DNA of 64,000 bases from Plasmodium malariae (Eukaryota; Apicomplexa; Aconoidasida; Haemosporida; Plasmodiidae), in NCBI RefSeq assembly GCF_900090045.1, contig NC_041778.1:496001-560000 (forward strand), written 5' to 3'. The first letter of the stretch is position 1. Each line of letters begins with the position of its first letter. The notes beneath the pieces were generated by a model that saw nothing but the letters and a program-made list of their open reading frames with translations, had not been told where the DNA came from and made no database searches. The translations under genes and the position numbers were made by a program. Shown here one piece after another: positions 45,765 through 56,400 of this stretch.

Positions 45765-47900
45765 TCAAAACAGCTCGACATCACTTTCCACATCTTCATC
45801 ATACAAATTGAGGTCTAACTTATACCTAAGCATTCCTCCAAACCCACCAAACCCCTTCTGAAACTGAGCCCCTTCTTGTGATTTATTTGTAACAAAATCT
45901 AAGGAAGCCCCATACTTTTTATAATTGTTTATAACCCAATCAGTTAACGATATTTTTTCAACCACTTCTAATTCTACATTATTTTCTTTATATAAAGATT
46001 CTTGTTTTTCATCATGTGGTGATATATGAATAGTTTTTGTCTGATTTGTAACGCTATTTTTTGTAGTCAGCCTAATAATATCCAACCCTTCATAAAGAAT
46101 TAATAACTCAACTGCACCTATTTCTAATGCTTTTAGAGTATCTTCTATTCCATACACAACTTTTCCAGTATCTTGTGCTATTTCTTCAAAAAATTTTCCT
46201 ATTAATTTTTTTTCCTGGATAAACTTAACATTTTGTAAAGCTTCTGCACTTAGCTCAATAGCTTGATTAAATCCATTATCACCTCCATACGATATATCAA
46301 CAATTTTTATTACTTTTGCAAATAATCTTTGGTCAAACATATCACTATGTAATAAATCATTTTTAAAATCTGCACTACCTGCTAATACAATCCCTGTAAC
46401 ATTTACTTTATCATTTGTTATAAATACAGATGTAGCTACTTCAGCCACTTTCCTTACATAGTTATGTCTTTTTTCTAATCGTAAACGTGCAAAACGTAAT
46501 GCACTTTGACCTCCTCTACCATGTTTTTTTGGTAAATCTACTGTAAATCTTCTTATTACTTCTCTTGTATTCCCTTGAATTGTTCCAAACAATGCTCCAT
46601 TACCATCTACTATTATAAACCCAAATTTATCATCACTCTCTAATAACTCTTTTAAAGCTTCAACGTGAAATTTATTATCACATAAATATAAACTCGTATT
46701 TATTGGTCTGAATGGCTCGAAGTCTATGGACATCTTTTTCTCTTTCCCATCTTCTGTTATGACTGTTCCGCAGTACACGACTAGTCCTTTAGGTGGAGTC
46801 TTGCTATATAGCTTTAACTCTGCACGGGTAAGGGGAGTAATCAAAAAAAAAAAAAAAAAAATTAACAAAATAACAAAATAAATAACAATAACAAAATAAC
46901 AAAATAAATATCAATAACAAAATAACAAAATAAATAACAATAACAAAATAACAAAATAAATATCAATAACAAAATAAATAACAAAATAACAAAATAAAGT
47001 AACGATATTGCAAATGCGCGCGCATTTGCATGCACTGGTCAGGTAAAATTTTTTTGCGCGCATACACACATATGCGGACAAGTACCAAACCGATTTGCAT
47101 TTTAACGTTAATTTGTACAGTTATATATAGTCAATTTTTTGCCAATTTTTCACTTATTTTTCACTTATTTTCCGCTTATTTTTCGCCAATTGTTTCCTTA
47201 CTTTGCTGCGTGGACGTAATAGCCGACAACACACTTAATCTGTTAACCCTGCTTTTAATATTGGACGCAGTTCCCAGTTCGTCAGCCAGCATTTTATTTA
47301 TGCGTGAAACTTCATCCTTGTTTTTTATAATTAAGCTTATCATACTCGTTCCATTTCTTTAAAGCAAAAGTGAAGGGGAAAAAAAAAAAAATTTTTAAAT
47401 AAAACAAATACAAAATAAAACATAACAGCACTGTACGTGCTGATGAATCGATGGTGAAATATGGATGTACAAACAATTGCAAGATATATCACATATATGA
47501 AAAGGAGCTTCTAAGAGTAACTAATACTGGGCATGTAAAAAGGTAGAGCAACAGTAACTCCTACTTGTTGCACGGACACACGTGCGTGTATGCATGTACA
47601 TATATATATATTCATATATATGGTTACACGGCGAGCCTACGTAACTGCTCTAAATGCAATATAAAAAGCTAAAAATAAGCTTAACAAATGCTTTAAACAT
47701 GCTTTAAACAAGCTCTAAGAGAGCTCTAAACAAGCTGTGGTCAAGCTTCATAACAGTTTCCACATATCATCACTCATAACGTTACGTAGTCATAAAGTTG
47801 TTCATTTAAATATTGTCCTATACCCTTTCGCATTCTCTAATTTTTTTATCAGTCTCTTTATTTTCCACTGCTCTACATTGGCATCACGATCCTCTTCCAT
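45765..47900 (-). CDS. eRF1: Peptide chain release factor eRF1, three exons
   Basis: Recognises all three stop codons in the ribosomal A site and triggers peptide release together with eRF3. Exons 47824-47900, 47202-47356 and 45765-46819 join in phase (AAAGG|GTATAG to TTTAAAG; CAAA|GTAAGG to CGTGCAG) to 428 residues. Exon 1 reads from [20 protein letters not shown]; the ATG at 47900 suits the family. Domain 1 has the NIKS stop-codon motif (58-61, in [13 protein letters not shown]) and YLCDNKF (122-128, the YxCxxxF motif). Domain 2 has GGQ at 180-182 within [17 protein letters not shown], whose Gln is the catalytic-site residue. Domain 3 binds eRF3 and ends in the acidic tail [27 protein letters not shown] sequence normal for eRF1. 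All key residues are intact. Introns are 467 and 382 bp; the second holds an aataacaaaataac repeat. Confidence 0.97.
46859..47000. repeat. AATAACAAAATAAC-type repeat in eRF1 intron 2
   Basis: About 140 bp of aataacaaaataac units with caataac and aaatatc variants, arranged in a longer period of roughly 35 bases. It lies just 5' of the exon 3 acceptor on the minus strand. Confidence 0.85.
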
Positions 47901-48523
47901 TGTTCCAGATCTGTTCAGGTATACACTTTTTAATATTAAACAGAGTCAATATGAAAATAGTGTAAATGCTATATATGGTGTTAATATAAAAAATAGAGTG
48001 AATAGTAAATAATGGGAACGCAAATTGATGTTTATATAAAAATGATATCACTATTAATTATAATTACTACCACGTAACATTACTGCTACTCAGTAGCACG
48101 ACTGTGTAACAATAATAATAATAAATTAATTATTTAAATGGGGGATGGAAGAGGGGGGGGGGAAAAAAAAATGCAACCGGAAAATAAACGAAATGATAAT
48201 AATGGCATACAGTTTATCATAAAAAAATAAACAAGAATTTATGGGTTTAAAAAAAAGAAGAGCTTTGTAACTCTTATGGCATATAGGTGTTTAAATAGCA
48301 CACATAGATACACATAGCTCTATACAGCTGCACACAGCTCTATATAGCTGCACATAGCTCCATGTAGCTGCATATATAATTTCTATATTTAAAAAATAAA
48401 TAATATAGGATAAAAATAAAATCTATTTTTCTCTATATTTTGAAACAGTTCACATCTTCATACAAGCTATTTTCCTTTCAATAAATGACATTAAATCTTC
48501 AAGTACATTTTATATTTTTACGT

Positions 48524-48783
<260 letters not shown>

Positions 48784-49084
48784 GTGTAAAATAATTACAT
48801 CTTGATATAAGATTTATAAATAATTATGATTTTAACTATGCCCCATTTGTTGACTTTTTATAAATTTTGTTCTTTTCTCATTTTTATTATTGCTGTACTT
48901 TTATGAGGCGGTTCGCTTTAACTTCAGTTTAGCTTTTGCTATAGCTTAAAACTTTGATTTCTTTTTTTTTTTTTTTAATTCATTTCAATGTTTTTGTTTT
49001 AAGTTTTTTCAATGCTATTTCGCGTTTTTCTTAATCGTTTTTGCTAATTCTTTTATTGACATTTACTTTATCTCATTTTGCGTT

Positions 49085-49265
49085 TTTTTGCTATATTTTG
49101 CTTATTTTGCTTATTTTGCTTATTTTGCTATATTTTGCTTATTTTGCTTATTTTGCTATATTTTGCTATATTTTGCTATATTTTGCTATATTTTGCTATA
49201 TTTTGCTATATTTTGCTTATTTTGCTATATTTTGCTATATTTTGCTAAATTTTGCTATATTTTTT
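49085..49265. repeat. TTTTGCTATA / TTTTGCTTA array
   Basis: About 16 units of ttttgctatat (11 bp) or ttttgctta (9 bp), in alternating blocks, roughly 1.2 kb upstream of the bL12 start. Confidence 0.93.
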
Positions 49266-49764
49266 TATTTATTTGTTTGCTATATACAACTCACTGTTCA
49301 CTTCTCATTACGTTTTTTAAAGAAATAGAAAAAAAGAAAGTAAAACGTTTGAAGTAAAAAAAAGAAATGCAAAAATGAATAGGTAGAACGAATAAATAGA
49401 TTTATTTTATGTTTTCTAATTAATCTTTCAAGAAGGTTACAGTATTACTCATATATAATATGCGTATACAACGACGTAGTGAAAAAGAGAAAAAAAAAAA
49501 AATAAAAAAAAAAATCATGTTATATGTATAAATAATGTATACATAAATGTACATAACATAATGCTATGTACATATATAAAAAATTATACATTTATAAATA
49601 TATTTCCACATTTGTTTTATTTAATTCTTTATGACATTTTTACTTTGTTGTATGTTAAGAAACAATTATCAAAAGACTTAAAAACTAAGAAGCGTTACGA
49701 TGTACTAATAAAATATATAGTGTATGTTCGTAAAACATTAGGGGTATATACACATACCATTTGT

Positions 49765-50035
49765 ACATATGTACATGCTTACATACGTACATACATGCTT
49801 ACATATGTGCATACATACTTAAATATGTACATACATACTTACATATGCACATGTATACTTAAATATGTACATGCATACTTAAATATGTACATACATGCTT
49901 ACATATGTGCATACATACTTAAATATGTACATACATACTTACATATGTACATGTATACTTAAATATGTACATGCATACTTACATATGTGCATACATACTT
50001 AAATATGTACATGCATACTTACATGCGTACATATG
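49765..50035. repeat. 20-22 bp tandem repeat of TACATATGTGCATACATACTTA type
   Basis: About thirteen units with gtacat/gcacat and ttaaat/ttacat variants in a higher-order order, in the region upstream of the bL12 gene. Confidence 0.9.
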
Positions 50036-50458
50036 TATGTACGTATAATATTTACATATAATAAATAACATAATGTATACATAAAATACACCAAGTATTA
50101 AACATACTAAAATAGCTCGAAAAAAAAAAATTTTTTTAAATAATGAATAGTGTGAGAGTGGGTGGCCGTTCATATTATGTGAGTACACTTGTGCAAGTAC
50201 CTACAAATGTAGCAAGCCAATCAGAATTACTATTTTAGTTCTTCTAAAGGGGGGCAAACCTTTTCTAAATTTCCACATACATAGGTATATATGTATATAT
50301 GTATGTATGTATGTACGTGTGTATGTATGTACGTGTGTATGTGTGTACGTGTGTATGTATGTACGTGTGTATGTGTGTACGTGTGTATGTGTGTCCGTTT
50401 ATGTATGTGTGCGAGTGTGCGAGTGTGCGAGTGCGCACTTAGAGAACGTAAAAAAGCA

Positions 50459-51397
50459 ATGAAAAAAAGTAAATTCCCTATGAGGAAATATTTCAGCATA
50501 GTCAACCTTTACGATGTGATTGGATGTAACAGCATTTCTTCTGTTGACAAATGCAAAAGAAGTAGTAAAATAATTTTTAAAAAATATTATAGTAGTAGCT
50601 TCAATATTTTTGATAAGATAAAAGATGTTAGTGGTAACAATACAAATGAGAATGAAGAGGATATAGATTTAAAAAAAAGAAAACCATCTAAAAAAGTATT
50701 AAAACTAGTTGATGAAATTTTGAATTTAACTTTAATAGAAGCAGCAGATCTTTGTGATATTTGTCAAGAAAAGTTAGAGGGCAATAAAAATTTTAATAAT
50801 TCTTATCTTGTTCATAGAAATCCATTTCCACACCCTTCTAATTTTTTTGGAGCAACACATTTTCCCCCTTTAAATAATAGCCAAATAAATATGAATAATA
50901 ATAATAATAATAATAATAACAACAGTAGTGTCTATACGGGAAGTAACAGTGAACATATGAATATGGATACTACAAAACTGGAAAAAGATCCAACAGGAGG
51001 GACAAAAAAAGAAGAAAAAAAAAAGACAAAAAGCACATTCAACATTAAGCTTGAGCAGTTCGATGTTAAAAATAAGATTAACACAATTAAAGAGATACGA
51101 AAAATTACCAACGTCGGATTGAAGGAAGCGAAGGACATGGTTGAAAGCGCCCCCTTCTACATCCAGAAGAGTGAGTTACCATTGCGTTGTTCAGCTTATC
51201 ATCGTTCTGCATCGCTTTGCTTCATATCATTCTGCTTTGCTTTTCATCGTGCAGCTACATTCCGCTTCTCATCATACGGCTTCACTTCTCTTTACATATC
51301 TTTCCCTTTTTTTTTTTTTTAAGACGTCCCGGCAGAAAAAGCAGAGGAAATGAAAAAGAGGTTTGAAGAATTGGGTGCAACAATTATTTTAGATTAA
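50459..51397 (+). CDS. Organellar ribosomal protein bL12 (L7/L12), two exons
   Basis: Stalk protein of a bacterial-type large ribosomal subunit; its C-terminal domain recruits translation GTPases. Exons 50459-51170 and 51324-51397 join in phase (AAGA|GTGAGT to T-run AAG, giving Asn) for 261 residues. The upstream open frame to 50291 is TGTATG repeat, and ATG at 50459 is the first credible start. The N-terminus is basic and Ser/Tyr-rich with no signal-peptide core, which favours the mitochondrion over the apicoplast. The dimerisation region contains VDEILNLTLIEAADLCDIC (about 83-101). The C-terminal domain has the hallmark KINTIKEIRKITNVGLKEAKDMV and, in exon 2, VPAEKAEEMKKRFEELGATI. The linker is longer than in bacteria and carries an Asn run near 50900-50925. 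Bacterial L12 is about 120 residues. Confidence 0.93.
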
Positions 51398-52418
51398 CGG
51401 TAATTGTTTTTATTTTAAAAAGGAAAAAAATAAAATAAAATACACACATATGTGTGCATTATATGTATGTACGTACTGCATACGCGAGTCTGGTGTGTTC
51501 TCTTTTGCTCATCGCTAAATGCTGTTTTTCAGGATTTAAAAAACTACAATTAATAAACATGCATAAATGTGTTTGTACATATGCATGTAGGAGTGCGTAA
51601 AAGAAATTAAAGAAAATATATAAAATAAGGAAAATAAGGAAAATAAGGAAAAAAAAGAAGATAAATAAAATAAATAAAACAATTTTTTATTAAAAATTAA
51701 CTTAAAAAAAACATACCATTAAAAGTATCTGTTTGTGAAGTTTTAAAATATGCAACATATTTTGCTACAGATTTTGTTACAGCTTTTGCTACAGATTTTG
51801 CTACAGCTTTTGCTACAGCTTTTGCTACAGATTTTGCTTCGGCATTTGTGGCAGCTCCTAATATTTACAAAGGTGCGCGTGCATATAGAATTCATGCGGG
51901 CGTACATACTCTTATAAACACATACATACTACGTACGTGCTACAAACGTACTACATAAAGGTCTACATACGTACACAACGGACACTAGTGGGGTTAATTG
52001 AAAAAAGTTCATTTTGTCATTGCAAAAACGTCGCATTTACGAAGAAAAAAAGGCAAAAAATGTGCACTGTTCATACGACGTATTTCTTCTCTATTTTTAT
52101 ACGTTACACACGTTTTTCCCTTTATTTTTTTTTATTTCCTTAAGACATCATCACACGGTGTTCTCACAAAATAGACTTCTTTCATTATTTATGTGTGCGT
52201 GTTTAAACAGTAGCTTTTTTTTTTTTTTTTTTGTTTTTTTGTCCTTTTGTAGTCGATGTGAGTAATACCTCGTACATGCATGCTCAAACTGTATGTTTTA
52301 TGTTCACTTCATCCCTTTCGCTTTTGTAGTAGCCTTTTTACACTCTTTCACTTGACACACAACTTCAAATAGCTCCAATAAATTTCAAGACATTTAAAAA
52401 TAATTCAAGGTTGCAACG

Positions 52419-52458
<40 letters not shown>

Positions 52459-53430
52459 TACATTAATAGGAAGGTAGCGATGATGAGTTGTGATAAAAAA
52501 AAAAAAAATAATAATTTTATTAAAAATAATTTTATTAAAAATAATTTCATTAAAAATAATTTCATTAAAAATAAATTTATTAAAAGTAATTTTTAAAAAA
52601 TTGTTATAAACTTAAACCGCTGGCTTTACGTAAGTGCCTTGTTTATTGCGTTACTCCAAGTGTAGCATTATTTGAACTAAAATTACATAATATTTGAATT
52701 GAATTGAATTGAATTGAACTGAATTGCATTAAATTAAGTATACGTCAAATTAAATAAAACGACATTACAGTAAATCACATTAAACCAAATCAAACTAAAT
52801 TAAATTCATGTTGAATTTAAGTTTAAATTAAATATAAAGCAAATATGGATTTGATTTTAATTTTTAATATAAATGTGAATTTACATTTTTATTTAATATT
52901 TAATTTTTTTTTTTTTTGCATAAGACCAACCTCTACACTACACCTTTACAAGGACCATTCGTTGTTACCCTTTGTACTCTTTTCCGTTTATCTTCATATC
53001 CATTTACCGTTACATTATTCGAATTTATCTTCTTTCTTGATCCTTTTTAAACACATTTTTTTTTTATATGTACATGACAATGTTTAACACTCTTAGTGAG
53101 CCTTGTCAGTTAACATTCTTCTCTTTCACTTTATATATCTCATTTTACAGCACTACAACATACTTGTTTAGCTTCTTTTATATGTTCCTTTCTTTTTTTT
53201 CACCTTTGATTACTCTTTTATGTTCTATCAAACTTGTCATTCACTTGGGTACGGTTACATTATTCGTAATGTTACTATTCTCTTCTATTTTATTTTTTTC
53301 CATCCATTTTTCCCTTCTCTCATTTGAATTATCTTCGACAATACTATATTTTTTAAAAAAAGCTATTATTTATTTTTTTTTTTTTTATTATATTTTATAT
53401 GTCCATATTTTTCACATATTTTTCCTCCAT
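51398..53430. other. Convergent intergenic region between bL12 and the Asn-rich gene
   Basis: Holds a 12-bp tttgctacagat array (51764-51850), a T run of about 35 bases (52420-52456), a 15-bp attaaaaataatttt array (52515-52590) and diverse low-complexity sequence such as gaattgaattgaattgaa (52695-52720). T-rich open frames from 52845 to 53430 have Phe/Leu/Ser bias and are not convincing. Confidence 0.5.
51764..51850. repeat. 12-bp repeat (tttgctacagat), about seven copies
   Basis: Units alternate tttgctacagat, tttgctacagct and tttgttacagct. It lies about 370 bases 3' of the bL12 stop codon. Confidence 0.9.
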
Positions 53431-56400
53431 TCAGCTGGAGTTATTACGCTCCTTAATGTTATCAAAATTATGATTGTTAAGGCGATTTTCCTCCATCATG
53501 TTGTCAAAATTATGACTGTTATGGCGATTTTCCTCCATCATGTTGTCAATATTATGACTGTTAAGGTGATTTTCCTCCATCATGTTGTCAATATTATGAC
53601 TGTTATGGCGATTTTCCTCCATCATGTTGTCAATATTATGACTGTTAAGGTGATTTTCCTCCATCATGTTGTCATTATTATGACTGTTAAGGTGATTTTC
53701 CTCCATCATGTTGTCAATATTATGACTGTTAAGGTGATTTTCCTCCATTTCTACTATTTTGTTACCATTTGAGTATATTGCAGTGCCATAATTTAAGAAT
53801 GAAAAATTTTCCCCATTAACGCCATTTGTTATATTATCTTGCAGTGTGTTACTATTATAAGGAATATTTTTAAAATTTTCACTTTTGCAAATTATTTCTT
53901 TACATTTAACATTATCATCATCATCATTGCTACTACTGCTGCTAACGTTGCTGCTGTTGTTACTATGCATATCGGTAATCGGCCGTGCACTACTCCCGTA
54001 TGTGCTAGCCGACAATTTTCCCAATTTTTTCTTATCATAGTTTTTTTTTACCTTGTCTTTAAATAAACAAATTCCGTCATTACTATAATTATTGCTATTG
54101 TTACCATTTACAATGCTATTGTTATTTTTTAAAAATTCTTCATCCATCTCTTCCACTTTCACTTGGTCCATTATTTCGTAAGTAGGCCTGTAACATTTCA
54201 CAAAGGGAAAATGCTTCTCAAAATAGTTTCTTACTGCCAATTCATTCACAGTATTGAAATTAAAACTATATATATTTTCTAAAATTTTTTTATGCTTATT
54301 TATTATCCTCAGAACATATAAAAAATTATTGATAAGCACATTAATTTCTGAATGACTGTTTAATGAATTTTTTACATTAAAATTATTTAATTTACATTTT
54401 AAAAAATATAATACATTCTTTATACTATGATTAGCAAAATTATTCTGATCACAAAGAATACCATCATTATTTTTTATTTGATTATAATATAGTATCATTT
54501 CGTTATTCAATTTTTCCAACTCCTCCTTCATTTCATACGATTCTTTTAATACCATTTTCTGCATATTTTCTCTTGTAGTCCTTTCTTTATCCTTTACAAT
54601 GTTAATATATGGATCAAAATATATTTTCCTTTTTCTTCCTTTACGTTTAACCTCCTTACAATCATTTCTTAATTCCGTTTTTACCGTTTTACAATCAAAA
54701 CTTTTGATTTTTTTTTTTCTTCCTCTCTTTGAATGTTCCCTTTTCACCGGCATTACTTCCCCCAAGTCCTTAGCATCCACGGGGGTGCAAAGATTCTCCT
54801 CCTCTACCTTGGTCTGTGTTTCTCCATCTGCTTCTACCCCCCCATCAACTGCTACTGATACTGATATCGCTTCTGTTTCTGTTTCTGCTTCTGCTGCTTC
54901 TGTCTCTTTTCCTTCAACAGGACCTGTTTCATGGAGCTCACTTAATAGTGCTTCACTCTGTTCATGCGTTTCTTCTCCCCCTAGTTTAGTCTTCCTACTC
55001 TCACTCGGTTCAGCCACCTTTACCTCAACCACATCATTTATGTCTAACTCAACCAATTCACTCTTCTTCACCTCTTTCGACTGGCTCACCTTTTCAACTC
55101 CCCCACCCTTGGCATTATGCTTCTGTTTACTCTTACTTTTATTCCCCTTTACATTCATAGTACCCCCTTTATTACCTGAATTGTATTTACCCCTACTACC
55201 ATGATGCCCCTTGTTGCTAATATTTTTTTTTTCTTCTAATGATTTTTTCCTTAAATAGGATGAACTGACATTCATTAAGTAATTCGTGTATGCTAGATTT
55301 ATATTTTCATTAAAACTTTTATCCAAGGAATTTTTATTATTCCTTAGTATCATTTCTATTATGTCTTTATTTAATGTAATATTGCTATTATTATTGTAGT
55401 TATAGTTGGAAAGCCGTCCCTCCTGCAAATTGAGATTTTCCTTATTGCTCCTTGAATTTATATTACTCTGTAAGTTATGAATATTATGCACGTTGTTCAG
55501 GTTGTTCACGCTGTGAAAATTTTTTTCCCGCTTGTAATATATCGGACTGCTATTCATCAATTCATTTGCATTTGATGTATTGGGAACATTAGGGTAGCCC
55601 AACACATATTGTCTTGTAGTGGGGTCATAAAAATAATTACTACCATTGTTACTTAGACTGCCCACGTTCAGGTTGTTCAAGTTGCCTACACTGTTCAGAA
55701 TTTCCATGCTGTTTAAATCGTCTAAATTTTCCAAGCCGTTATAATAATTAAAATTGGGATTACCCTCACTCAAACTTTTTATGTTACTCGTCCTATTTCT
55801 CTCATTTTCCACTGTCCTCTTTATTTCATCATTACTTTCTTTCTTTTTTTTCTCTTCTGCATAGAGATGGTTTCCTTTTGTTTTATTTTTCTCTAACTTG
55901 TTCATTGCATGTATGTAAGCATTGCCATCATCATGCAAGGAATCATAATTATTCTGAAAGGGAGGAGCATGTGCATGCGGTTGTACAGGTATATGCAAGT
56001 GCTGTTGCAAATTCGGAAGATGTGATGGATGAGAGGGGGGATTTGCCTGGGGCTGATACTGATGCATTTGGTTCATGTAATACGCTTTCGAATAATACTC
56101 ACTTTTGTTTAATTCTTCCTTAGTGATAGGGGGTATATAATCAACACATGCGTTCATAAGGATGTTATTACAACTCATTCCCTCCCCGGTGTTAACTTTG
56201 ATGTTACTATTACAATTAATATTATTCCTAATATTATGAACGCCATTACTAACATTGTGAACATCGTTACTTATATTATTACTGCTGTAGTTCAACATGT
56301 TATTACTACTGTTCATGTAAGAAGGGGGTTTTGCAATACCACTCATGTTATTACTCTTTATCTTGTTTTCATCATAAATACTACTATCAATATCACCTAA

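Noticed and set aside
49561..49962. Frame starting MLCTYIKNYTF with a plausible first 60 codons
   Set aside because: The second half is a tandem repeat and no acceptor exon was found; noted in the intergenic entry only.
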